From: Massilia aurea | Lineage (GTDB): Bacteria > Pseudomonadota > Gammaproteobacteria > Burkholderiales > Burkholderiaceae_D | DNA length: 64,000 bases | Direction: 5' to 3' | Assembly: GCF_014200505.1 (NCBI RefSeq) | Contig: NZ_JACHBX010000005.1 | Coordinates: forward strand, 310,001-374,000 | Part shown: piece by piece, positions 8,442 to 16,077 of the stretch | Numbering within the stretch: position 1 is the stretch's first letter | Layout: every line of letters starts with the position of its first letter | Translations under genes and position numbers: made by a program | Notes under the pieces: generated by a model | Databases searched by the model: none | Seen by the model: the letters and a program-made list of their open reading frames with translations, nothing else | What the model was told of the DNA's origin: nothing

Positions 8442-9077
8442 TCAAGCGCGCGCCAGACCGTGTTCAACAGCAGCGCGCAATTCGCCAAATGGCACCGGTT
8501 TCGGGAACACCGGAATATCGGCAGGCAAGCCCATCGCCTTGATCGTTGCACGGTCCAGGCCGCTGACCACGATCATGCTCATGCCGGCGCTGCCGCTGTC
8601 TTCGCGCAGCGTGCGGATCATGCGGAATCCGTCCATGCCCGGCATGTTCAAGTCGCTCACCAGCAGGTCGGGACGCTCTTCGCCGATGCGGATCAGGGCC
8701 TCGAAGCCGTTGTTGGCCTTGACCACGTCCAGGTCCATGCCCCAGCCGGCCATCTCGAGTTCGTACAGGCGCAGCATCAGGGGATCATCGTCCACCACCA
8801 GCACGCGCCGCGTCGAGCACGCCGGGGCGACCGGCGCGGCGGGTGGCGGTGCGTGCGCGGCGATGGCAACGCGACGCCCTTCGACCAGGCGATTGACCGA
8901 TTCCAGCGTGATGCGGCGATGGCCGCCGGCCGTGCGCCACGCTTGCAGCGTCCCGCTCTCCACCCACAGTTGCACCGTGCGATGCGACACGCCAAGGACT
9001 GCGGCCGCCTCCTTGGTCGAGCAAAAGTCGGCGGCGTTGTACGGTGCTGCCGGCTGCAGGTCGGGGGAATTTTTCAT
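8442..9077 (-). CDS. HTH (excisionase/MerR-like)-receiver fusion response regulator
   Basis: 211 residues with an unusual domain order. Residues about 18-68 form a winged-helix DNA-binding domain of the excisionase/MerR type ('FCSTKEAAAVLGVSHRTVQ' helix-turn-helix, then 'WRTAGGHRRI' wing). A proline/alanine linker follows, and residues 91-211 are a receiver domain with the acidic cluster 'VVDDDP', phosphoacceptor D142 in 'LLVSDLNMP', 'VVSGLD' and 'VFPKPV'. Most response regulators carry the receiver first. It may be a phosphorylation-controlled DNA-binding protein. The start matches the beginning of the acidic/proline N-terminal tail; the next gene is mraZ on the opposite strand. Confidence 0.85.
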   Translation of the reverse strand: MKNSPDLQPAAPYNAADFCSTKEAAAVLGVSHRTVQLWVESGTLQAWRTAGGHRRITLESVNRLVEGRRVAIAAHAPPPAAPVAPACSTRRVLVVDDDPLMLRLYELEMAGWGMDLDVVKANNGFEALIRIGEERPDLLVSDLNMPGMDGFRMIRTLREDSGSAGMSMIVVSGLDRATIKAMGLPADIPVFPKPVPFGELRAAVEHGLARA

Positions 9078-9455
9078 ATTTGCCGATGTTACGTTTTAAG
9101 TTTCCCAAAGTCAAAATAGTTAACCGGATAAATGAAGCATTCCTTAAACCAAAAGTCGTTATCCGGCGCTGTCAAATCGGAGCATAGCGCATTGGCAAGT
9201 TCTTGGGGTGCATCAGAGTGCTGGATGCCCGTACAGTGGTTTCAAACGCACGCTGGTTGTTACTTTACGTCAATTTTATTCTTTGCCTTGCGCTTGCACA
9301 AACGTAAATATCTGGTTGCGGAATGAGGCACGACCTTCACTGTGACGGCTAAGTCCCTAATTTAAAGGAATATTTTGAATTGTCGAGTACCCCAAACAAG
9401 CACCTAAGTCATTGGTTTCATTGGCAAAATTAGGAAAGCACGGTTGGGATTTCGC
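9078..9455. other. AT-rich intergenic region upstream of the dcw promoter
   Basis: About 380 bp between the divergent HTH-receiver gene and the mra promoter. GC is clearly lower than in the flanking genes. It contains a 64-codon open frame (9132-9326) with no recognizable features, which I do not consider a gene. I see no RNA gene or repeat here; the left part presumably holds the promoter of the HTH-receiver gene. Confidence 0.5.
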
Positions 9456-9484
9456 TTGACCGTCAACATTGCTTCCACTAAAGT
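9456..9484 (+). promoter_or_regulatory. Probable mra (dcw operon) promoter
   Basis: A sigma70-like pair: -35 TTGACC (9456-9461) and -10 TAAAGT (9479-9484) separated by 17 bp. The -10 runs into the first MraZ box, which starts at 9483, so repressor binding would compete directly with RNA polymerase. The placement heads the whole cell-division cluster. The motif match is by eye. Confidence 0.55.
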
Positions 9485-9518
9485 GGGAAACAGTGTGAAA
9501 AAGTGTCGATTTGTGGGA
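9483..9518 (+). promoter_or_regulatory. MraZ operator: four boxes spaced exactly 10 bp
   Basis: Four GTG-starting direct repeats: GTGGGA (9483), GTGTGA (9493), GTGTCG (9503) and GTGGGA (9513), each 10 bp from the next. MraZ in E. coli is known to bind TGGGN direct repeats separated by 5 nt, i.e. the same 10-bp period, which puts the boxes on one helical face. The outer two boxes are perfect and the middle two degenerate. The array overlaps the -10 hexamer and lies about 63 bp upstream of the mraZ start, consistent with autorepression of the dcw operon. Confidence 0.75.
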
Positions 9519-9581
9519 AGAAATCCAGATCCCGGCGCCAGACAACAACGACCAACCGAATTCTCCAAGCTAGGCATTTAC

Positions 9582-10010
9582 GTGTTCCAGGGCGCGTCAG
9601 CGATCAACCTCGATGCAAAAGGGCGGATGTCCATTCCAGCCAAGCATCGTGACGCCCTGACACTTCAGTGCGAAGGTCGCGTCACGCTGACCAAGCATCC
9701 ACAGGGCTGCCTGTTGTTCTTTCCGCGCCCGGTGTGGGAAGAGCATCGCAAGCAGATCGCTGCCTGGCCGATGTCGGCCCGTTCGTGGCAGCGTATTTTC
9801 CTTGGCAATGCCGTCGATGTCGAGCTCGACAGCGCCGGACGGATCCTGATCTCCCCCGAGCTGCGCGCTGCAGTCGGGCTCGAGAAGGAAGTGATGATGC
9901 TCGGTATGGGCAGCCACTTCGAGATCTGGAACGCCGCCAAACTGGCCGAGGACGAGGCCGCAGCTGTGGCTGGCGGCATGCCGGATGTACTTTCCAATTT
10001 TTCTTTCTGA
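9582..10010 (+). CDS. mraZ: Transcriptional regulator MraZ
   Basis: 142 residues from a GTG start ('VFQGASAINLDAKGRMSIP'). It has two tandem SpoVT/AbrB-like domains with the paired signatures 'DAKGRMSIPAKHRD' and 'DSAGRILISPELR', and the 'WPMSARSWQRIFLGNA' connector typical of beta-proteobacterial MraZ. It forms ring oligomers that bind direct repeats in its own promoter and represses the division/cell-wall cluster. The open frame extends 46 codons further upstream, but that part covers the operator and resembles no MraZ, so the GTG is preferred although no strong Shine-Dalgarno precedes it. rsmH starts 7 bp downstream. Confidence 0.93.
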   Translation: MFQGASAINLDAKGRMSIPAKHRDALTLQCEGRVTLTKHPQGCLLFFPRPVWEEHRKQIAAWPMSARSWQRIFLGNAVDVELDSAGRILISPELRAAVGLEKEVMMLGMGSHFEIWNAAKLAEDEAAAVAGGMPDVLSNFSF

Positions 10011-10017
10011 GGCGCCG

Positions 10018-10977
10018 ATGACGGATTCTTTGACGGTGCCTGATTATCAGCATCGCACGGTGCTACTTGACGAAGCAGTCGATGCGCTCGAGCTGAGCGG
10101 CGCACGTGCTGCCGGTACGTATATAGACGGGACCTTCGGTCGCGGCGGTCACAGCCGCCTGCTGCTGTCGCGCCTGGCGCCGGAAGGGCGCCTGATCGCG
10201 TTCGACAAGGACCCGCAAGCCATTGCAACCGCGGAGCAGATCAACGATCCGCGTTTCAGCATTGTTCACGACAGCTTTGCCACGATGGCCGACGCGCTTG
10301 CCGCGCGCGGCATTCATCAGGTCGACGGCATCCTGCTTGACCTGGGCATTTCGTCGCCCCAGGTCGACGACGCCAGCCGCGGCTTCAGCTTCCGCCAGGA
10401 CGGCCCCCTCGACATGCGCATGGACACCACGCGCGGCATGTCGGCGGCCGAATGGGTCGCGACGGCAGAGCAAAACCATTTGGAAAAGGTGATACGCAAT
10501 TATGGAGAAGAGCGGTTTGCTTTTCAGATTGCAAAGGCGATTGTTGCTCGCCGCGCAGTCGAACCAATTTCAAGCACACGACAGCTTGCCGCAATCGTGG
10601 CAAGCACGGTCAAAAGCAGGGAGAAAGGCAAGGATCCGGCAACCAGGACCTTTCAGGCTATCCGGATTTTCATCAATCAAGAGCTTGAAGACCTCGAAGC
10701 GGGGTTGACCGCTGCCTACAGCATGCTTGCGCCCGGCGCGCGCATGTCGGTGATCAGCTTTCACTCGCTGGAAGACCGCATGGTCAAGCAGTTCTTCGCA
10801 TCCAAAGCCAATGTCGAACAGCCCGACCGGCGCCTGCCGATCCGCGCCGTCGATTTGCCGCAGCCGTTGATGAAGCTGATCACGAAGATCAAGCCATCGG
10901 ATGCCGAAGTGTCGGACAACCCGCGCTCGCGCTCGGCCGTGCTGCGCGTCGCTGAACGCCTGGGAACGCCGACATGA
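10018..10977 (+). CDS. rsmH: 16S rRNA (cytosine1402-N4)-methyltransferase RsmH
   Basis: 319 residues; the S-adenosylmethionine-dependent enzyme that methylates N4 of C1402 in the 16S rRNA decoding centre (formerly MraW). Motifs are 'HRTVLLDEAVDAL', the SAM loop 'TFGRGGHSRLLL', 'GILLDLGISSPQ', 'GPLDMRMD', and the C-terminal 'VISFHSLEDRMVKQFF' and 'NPRSRSAVLRVAERL'. ATG at 10018 fits the family; the upstream extension overlaps mraZ. It overlaps ftsL by ATGA. A stretch near 10470-10695 (about residues 151-226) has much lower GC and A/T-ending codons than the rest, although the protein motifs continue unbroken. Confidence 0.96.
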   Translation: MTDSLTVPDYQHRTVLLDEAVDALELSGARAAGTYIDGTFGRGGHSRLLLSRLAPEGRLIAFDKDPQAIATAEQINDPRFSIVHDSFATMADALAARGIHQVDGILLDLGISSPQVDDASRGFSFRQDGPLDMRMDTTRGMSAAEWVATAEQNHLEKVIRNYGEERFAFQIAKAIVARRAVEPISSTRQLAAIVASTVKSREKGKDPATRTFQAIRIFINQELEDLEAGLTAAYSMLAPGARMSVISFHSLEDRMVKQFFASKANVEQPDRRLPIRAVDLPQPLMKLITKIKPSDAEVSDNPRSRSAVLRVAERLGTPT

Positions 10978-11246
10978 GCGTGAAGGTCAATGTGTTTCTT
11001 ACCACGCTGCTGGTCGGCTGCGCGCTGTCGGTCGTCAATGCCCGCTACCAAGCGCGCCATTTGCTGATCGAACTCGAACGCCTGCAGCAGCATGCGCGCC
11101 AGCTCGACGTCGACTGGGACCAGCTCCAGCTCGACCAGTCGCGCCTGGCCAAGAACGACCGCATCGAGCAGATCGCCCGTTCCGAACTGAATATGGCACC
11201 GCTCACGCCCGCCCGTACCCAATACCTGACCGAAGGCGCCCCATGA
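10974..11246 (+). CDS. ftsL: Cell division protein FtsL
   Basis: A 90-residue bitopic inner-membrane protein: a short N-terminal tail, one transmembrane helix ('VFLTTLLVGCALSVVNA', residues about 5-22) and a periplasmic coiled coil (about 28-75) rich in L/E/Q heptads. It ends in the family's 'RSELNMAPLTP' segment. It forms the FtsQLB subcomplex that activates FtsWI septal synthesis. Its start overlaps rsmH and its end overlaps ftsI (both ATGA), so the three are translationally coupled. Confidence 0.92.
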   Translation: MSVKVNVFLTTLLVGCALSVVNARYQARHLLIELERLQQHARQLDVDWDQLQLDQSRLAKNDRIEQIARSELNMAPLTPARTQYLTEGAP

Positions 11247-13018
11247 CGCGCGGTGCTTCCAAATCCGGCGCACGCGTTGCTGCCTCGAAGGGCGTTGCAT
11301 TCACCAAGAGCCCGGTGCTCGCGGTGCGCCTGCCCGACTGGCGCTCGCGCATGGTGCTGTTTGTCCTGTTCGCGTCGTTTGCTGCGCTGGGCGCGCGCGC
11401 CGTCTGGCTGCAGGGCGTGTCGAACCAGTTCCTGCAAAGCCAGGGCAAGAGCCGCTACGAGCGCACGCTCGAACTGCCGGCCACCCGTGGCCGCATCCTC
11501 GACCGCAACGGCGCCGTGCTGGCCACGTCGCTGCCGGTGCGCGCCGTGTGGGCGATCCCCGAAGACGTGCTGGCCTCGCCGCCGGAGAAAATCACCGCGC
11601 TGGCCAAGCTGCTGGGCATGCCCGAAGCCGACATCCGCAAGAAGCTCGACTCGGACCGCACCTTCGTCTACCTGAAACGCCAGGTCGAAATGCCGGTGAT
11701 CGCCGAAATCGAGAAGCTCAAGATCAATGGCCTCGACACGCGCAAGGAATACAAGCGCTTCTACCCGCAGGGCGAAGTCGTTACCCACCTGGTCGGTTTC
11801 ACCAACGTGGAAGACAAGGGCCAGGAAGGCATGGAGCTGCAACACCAGAAAACGCTGATGGGCGTGCCTGGCAGCCGCCGCGTGATCAAGGACCGCCTGG
11901 GCCACATCGCCGAGGATCTGGGCATGTTCCGTGAACCGCACCAGGGCCGCGACCTGACGCTGTCGGTCGACAGCAAGCTGCAGTACATCGCCTTTACCAG
12001 TATCAAGAACGCCGTCGAGAAGTTCAATGCGAAGGCCGGCGCCGCCGTGGTGCTCGACGTCCATACGGGCGAAGTGCTGGCGTTGGCGAACTACCCGACC
12101 TACAACCCGAACGACCGCTCCAAGCTGACCGGCGAGCAGCTGCGCAACCGCGTCATCACCGACACGTTCGAGCCGGGTTCGACGATCAAGCCGATCACCA
12201 TCGGCCTGGGCCTGGACACGGGTCGCATCACGCCTGACACGGTGTTCGACAACAACCCGGGCTGGATGACGATCACCGGCAAGCGCATTCGCGATACCCA
12301 CAACTACGGCGTGCAGACGGTCAGCGGCATCATCCAGAAGTCGTCGAATATCGGCGCCGTCAAGGTGTCGCAGCGCATCCCGCCGCAGGAAATGTGGGAG
12401 ATGTACACCAAGGTCGGCTATGGCCAGGCGCCGCGCTTCGGCTTCCCGGGCGCGACCGCCGGCCGCGTGCGGCCATGGAAATCGTGGCGTCCGATCGAGT
12501 ACGCGAACATGGCCTTCGGCCACGGCCTGTCGGTCTCGTTGCTGCAGATGGCGCGCTCGTACATGATCTTCGCCCGCAACGGCGACATCATTCCGCTGTC
12601 GTTCGTGAAGGTCAACGAAGAGCCGGTCGGCCAGCAGGTGATTTCGCCCAAGACCGCAGCGCAGGTGCGCACGATGCTCGAATCGGTGGTCGGTCCACAG
12701 GGCACGGCGTCCAAAGCGCAGGTCGCCGGCTACCGCATCGGCGGCAAGACCGGTACGGCCGAAAAACTCGTCAACGGCCGCTACTCGCGCACCAACAATA
12801 TCGGCTACTTCGCCGGCATCGGGCCGATGTCCAAACCGCGCTTCATCATCGCCGTGATGGTCGACGATCCGAGCGGCGCCCTGCGCACCGGCGGCAGCGT
12901 CGCCGCACCGACGGCCGCCGACCTGTTTGCCAGCGCGCTGCGCGCGGCCAACGTGCCGCCCGATTCCTCCATCACGGACATCATCATTCCGGAAGTCCCA
13001 CTCGAGGAGAGCATGTGA
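11243..13018 (+). CDS. ftsI: Septal peptidoglycan transpeptidase FtsI (PBP3)
   Basis: 591 residues. A cytoplasmic tail of about 30 residues, one transmembrane anchor ('MVLFVLFASFAALGARAVW'), the PBP dimerization/pedestal domain (about 65-240), then the transpeptidase domain. All three penicillin-binding motifs are present: STIK with the nucleophile S313, SSN at 367-369 and KTGT at 502-505. It cross-links septal peptidoglycan together with FtsW. The ATG overlapping ftsL is chosen over longer frame extensions inside rsmH. Its stop overlaps the murE start (TGATG). Confidence 0.96.
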   Translation: MTRGASKSGARVAASKGVAFTKSPVLAVRLPDWRSRMVLFVLFASFAALGARAVWLQGVSNQFLQSQGKSRYERTLELPATRGRILDRNGAVLATSLPVRAVWAIPEDVLASPPEKITALAKLLGMPEADIRKKLDSDRTFVYLKRQVEMPVIAEIEKLKINGLDTRKEYKRFYPQGEVVTHLVGFTNVEDKGQEGMELQHQKTLMGVPGSRRVIKDRLGHIAEDLGMFREPHQGRDLTLSVDSKLQYIAFTSIKNAVEKFNAKAGAAVVLDVHTGEVLALANYPTYNPNDRSKLTGEQLRNRVITDTFEPGSTIKPITIGLGLDTGRITPDTVFDNNPGWMTITGKRIRDTHNYGVQTVSGIIQKSSNIGAVKVSQRIPPQEMWEMYTKVGYGQAPRFGFPGATAGRVRPWKSWRPIEYANMAFGHGLSVSLLQMARSYMIFARNGDIIPLSFVKVNEEPVGQQVISPKTAAQVRTMLESVVGPQGTASKAQVAGYRIGGKTGTAEKLVNGRYSRTNNIGYFAGIGPMSKPRFIIAVMVDDPSGALRTGGSVAAPTAADLFASALRAANVPPDSSITDIIIPEVPLEESM

Positions 13019-14553
13019 TGAGCCCAGACCTGAACGATATCCGCAGCTGGATCGCCGCCGCCGCACCGGGCGGGGGTCTCGTTTCCGACTCGCGCCGCGT
13101 GCAGTCGGGCGACGTGTTCTTTGCCTATCCGGGCGACGCGCAGGATGGCCGCCGCTTCATTGGCGCCGCTGCCGACGCGGGCGCCGCCGCCATCGTGTAT
13201 GACGATCAGGACTTCACCTGGCCTGACACCGTCACGACGCCACACCTGGCCGTGGCGGGCCTCAAGCAGCTGGCCGGTCCGATCGCGCATGCGGTGCTGG
13301 GCCAGCCGGACAGCGCGATGTTTACCGTCGCCGTCACCGGCACCAACGGCAAGACCTCGTGCGCGCTGTGGACGGCGCAAGCGCTGGCGCGCCTGGGCGA
13401 AACCGCCGGCGTGATCGGCACGCTGGGCGTGGGCGTCATCGCGCCCAAGGCAAAGACCGAAGCGCAGTTCGACGTCACCGGCTACACGACGCCGGACGCC
13501 GTGCTGCTGGCGCAGACGCTGGCGGAGCTGAACGGCAAGGGCGTCACGGCGCTGGCAATCGAAGCCTCGTCCATCGGCCTGGTGCAGCAGCGCACGGCCG
13601 GCATGCATGTCGACGTGGCGATCTTCACGAACCTGACGCGCGACCACCTCGACTTCCATGGCGACATGGCCAGCTACGAAGCGGCCAAGGTCAGGCTGTT
13701 CGAGTGGCCCGGCCTGAAGCACGCGATCGTGAATCTCGACGACGCAGCCGGACAGCGCCTGGTGGCGCATTTGCGCGCGAACTTCCCGGCGCTGGCCGTC
13801 ACGGGCTATACGCTGAACGCCACTGCTGCTGTGCCGGATGGCGTGGCCGTCCTGCGCGCCAGCGGCATGCGCAGCAAGAACGCCGGCACCGAATGCCAGG
13901 TCGAGACGCCGGCAGGCAGCGCGACCATCCGCAGCCGCCTGGTGGGCAACTACAACGTGAGCAATACGCTGGCGGTGCTGGGCGCCTTGCTGGCGCGCGG
14001 CGTGGCGCTCAAAAGCGCGGTCGAGGCGATTGAATCGCTGGCTCCGGCGCCGGGCCGCATGCAGCAGATGGGCGGGCAGGATGCACCGATGGTCGTGATC
14101 GACTACGCGCACACGCCGGACGCGCTGGAAAAAACCCTGGACGCGCTGCGCCAGGTGGCGGCCGACCGCGGCGGCCAGCTGTGGTGCGTGTTTGGCTGCG
14201 GGGGCGATCGCGATCCGGGCAAGCGCCCGCAGATGGGCCGCATCGCGCAGGCCGCCGACCAGGTGCTCGTCACCAGCGACAACCCGCGCAGCGAAGAACC
14301 AAGCGCCATCATCGCCCAGATCGTGGCGGGGATGGATGCCAATGCCCCGGGCTCGCGCCTGCAGACGGTGGAAGACCGCGCGTCGGCCATTCTGCTGGCC
14401 GTGAAACAGGCCGCCAAGCAGGACGTGATCCTGCTGGCCGGGAAGGGCCATGAGCCTTACCAGGAAATCAAGGGACGCAAGATGCCGTTTTCGGATACGG
14501 ACCACGCTTCGCTCGCATTGACGGCGCGGCTTACCATGTTGAGGACGCATTGA
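13018..14553 (+). CDS. murE: UDP-MurNAc-tripeptide synthetase MurE (meso-DAP adding)
   Basis: 511 residues; adds the third amino acid to UDP-MurNAc-L-Ala-D-Glu in the cytoplasm. The ATP loop GTNGKTS is at 108-114; the central motifs 'EASSIGLVQQR' and 'NLTRDHLDFH' (carbamylated-lysine region nearby) and the C-terminal 'VIDYAHTPDAL' are present. The substrate motif DNPR (421-424) marks specificity for meso-diaminopimelate rather than lysine, as expected for a Gram-negative. Its start shares one base with the ftsI stop and its stop shares one base with the murF start. Confidence 0.96.
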   Translation: MSPDLNDIRSWIAAAAPGGGLVSDSRRVQSGDVFFAYPGDAQDGRRFIGAAADAGAAAIVYDDQDFTWPDTVTTPHLAVAGLKQLAGPIAHAVLGQPDSAMFTVAVTGTNGKTSCALWTAQALARLGETAGVIGTLGVGVIAPKAKTEAQFDVTGYTTPDAVLLAQTLAELNGKGVTALAIEASSIGLVQQRTAGMHVDVAIFTNLTRDHLDFHGDMASYEAAKVRLFEWPGLKHAIVNLDDAAGQRLVAHLRANFPALAVTGYTLNATAAVPDGVAVLRASGMRSKNAGTECQVETPAGSATIRSRLVGNYNVSNTLAVLGALLARGVALKSAVEAIESLAPAPGRMQQMGGQDAPMVVIDYAHTPDALEKTLDALRQVAADRGGQLWCVFGCGGDRDPGKRPQMGRIAQAADQVLVTSDNPRSEEPSAIIAQIVAGMDANAPGSRLQTVEDRASAILLAVKQAAKQDVILLAGKGHEPYQEIKGRKMPFSDTDHASLALTARLTMLRTH

Positions 14554-16076
14554 TGCGCGGTACGCTCGCACAACTCGTGGCGGCCATTCCCGGCGCGCGC
14601 CTCGTCGGCGCGGATGTCGCCTTTGGCGGCGTGTCGACCGACAGCCGCAAGGTCGACGCCGGCGCGCTGTTTGTCGCATTGCGCGGCGAATCGTTCGACG
14701 CCCACGATTTCCTCGACCAGGTCGCCGCGCGCGACGTCGCGGCGGTGGTCGTGTCGACGCTGCCGGCCGGCTGGACGCTGCCGGCGATCGTCGTGCCGGA
14801 CACGCTGGTCGCGCTGGGCCGCATCGCGCATGCCTGGCGCTCCGGGTTCGAGTTGCCCGTCATCGGCGTCACCGGTAGCAACGGCAAGACGACGGTCAAG
14901 GAAATGATCGCGTCGATCCTGGCGGCGGCAGTGGGCGAAGAAGCGCGCCTGGCCACGCAGGGTAATCTGAACAACGAGATCGGCGTGCCACTCACGCTGT
15001 TCCGCCTGACGGCCTCCCATCGCGCGGCGGTGGTGGAGCTGGGCATGAACCATCCGGGCGAGATCGCGCGCCTGGCGGCCATCGCCGCGCCGACGGTCGC
15101 GCTGGTGAACAATGCGCAGCGCGAGCACCAGGAATTCATGCATACGGTGGAAGCGGTAGCGCGCGAAAATGGCGCCGTGCTGCAAGCGCTGGCACCAAAT
15201 GGCGTGGCCGTGTTCCCGGGCGACGACGAGTACACCGGCCTGTGGCGCGGCCTGGCTGCCTGCGACGTCATCACGTTTGGCCTGTCTGACGCCTGCGACG
15301 TGCGCGCGAGCTACACCAGCAACGGTTTCGGTAGCCTGCTGCACGTAACAACGTCGCTTGAGCGTGATACAGCGGCAACGCAATCAACGTCGTTCCCGCG
15401 CAGGCGGGAACCCGAGTTGCCAGCGCCGTCGGCTGCGGATGCAGTGGTGGCAGCACATGCTGACCTGGATTCCCGCCTGCGCGGGAATGACGGTCTTGAA
15501 GATGCGGGCGACAACAGGTTCACAGTCACACTTGCAGCCGCAGGCGAGCACAATGTGCGCAACGCGCTGGCCGCGATCGCCTGTGCGCTCGGCGCTGGCA
15601 TCGACCAGGACGCCATCGTGCGCGGCCTCGAAGCCTTCGCACCGGTGGGCGGGCGCCTGCAGCGCAAGCAGGCTGCTGGCGGCGCGACCGTCATCGACGA
15701 CACCTACAACGCCAATCCCGACTCGATGCGCGCTGCCATCGACGTGCTGGCCGCGTACCCGGCGCCGCGCATCCTGGTGGTGGGCGATATGGGCGAAGTT
15801 GGCGCGCAGGGCAAAGAATTTCACGAAGAAATCGGGGCTTACGCAAAGACGCGTGGCATCGACACCGTGCTCGCGACGGGCGAGCTGGCGCGCCATCTGG
15901 CCGCGTCGGGAGCACAGCATTACGAGCAGTTCGACGAGTTATTGGCAGCACTGGATAAAAAACTGGGCAGCAATACGGACGCGACTGTGCTGGTGAAGGG
16001 CTCGCGTTTCATGAAAATGGAACGCGTGGTCCTGCACCTGACCGGATCAACCCCCCTTGGCAAGGACGCCCACTAA
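14553..16076 (+). CDS. murF: UDP-MurNAc-pentapeptide synthetase MurF, with in-frame repeat insertion
   Basis: Adds D-Ala-D-Ala to the UDP-MurNAc-tripeptide. 507 residues, about 40 longer than most MurF. Motifs: 'VSTDSRKVDAGALFVAL', P-loop 'GVTGSNGKTTVKE', 'ELGMNHPGEI', 'NNAQREHQEF', 'AAGEHNVRNALAA', 'VIDDTYNANPDSM'. The extra length is a segment at about residues 279-314 ('SFPRRREPELPA' ... 'DSRLRGNDG') that is the translation of a 105-bp dispersed inverted repeat. It sits between the strand ending 'GFGSLLHVTTSLE' and the strand starting 'NRFTVTLAAAGE', i.e. in a probable surface loop, and leaves all catalytic motifs intact. The ATG overlaps the murE stop (TGATG). Confidence 0.95.
   Translation: MRGTLAQLVAAIPGARLVGADVAFGGVSTDSRKVDAGALFVALRGESFDAHDFLDQVAARDVAAVVVSTLPAGWTLPAIVVPDTLVALGRIAHAWRSGFELPVIGVTGSNGKTTVKEMIASILAAAVGEEARLATQGNLNNEIGVPLTLFRLTASHRAAVVELGMNHPGEIARLAAIAAPTVALVNNAQREHQEFMHTVEAVARENGAVLQALAPNGVAVFPGDDEYTGLWRGLAACDVITFGLSDACDVRASYTSNGFGSLLHVTTSLERDTAATQSTSFPRRREPELPAPSAADAVVAAHADLDSRLRGNDGLEDAGDNRFTVTLAAAGEHNVRNALAAIACALGAGIDQDAIVRGLEAFAPVGGRLQRKQAAGGATVIDDTYNANPDSMRAAIDVLAAYPAPRILVVGDMGEVGAQGKEFHEEIGAYAKTRGIDTVLATGELARHLAASGAQHYEQFDELLAALDKKLGSNTDATVLVKGSRFMKMERVVLHLTGSTPLGKDAH
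15388..15492. repeat. 105-bp dispersed inverted-repeat element inside murF
   Basis: Two 26-bp arms (15388-15413 and 15467-15492) are near-perfect inverted repeats, and each arm is itself a hairpin around CCCGCGCAGGCGGG. The 105-bp length is exactly 35 codons and the reading frame of murF passes through without a stop. A second copy with the same arm sequences and almost the same length lies at 26999-27102 in non-coding DNA. The architecture resembles small non-autonomous palindromic elements common in beta-proteobacteria and other Proteobacteria. Confidence 0.85.
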
Positions 16077-16077
16077 T

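Noticed and set aside
9132..9326. 64-codon frame in the mraZ upstream region
   Set aside because: Low-GC gap without ribosome binding site or family resemblance; more likely regulatory DNA.
9444..9581. Longer MraZ start 46 codons upstream
   Set aside because: That segment contains the MraZ boxes and its translation is not conserved MraZ sequence.
15388..15492. Frameshift or assembly error in murF
   Set aside because: Reading frame is continuous on both sides of the insert, the insert is an exact multiple of three, and its arms match another copy in the window.
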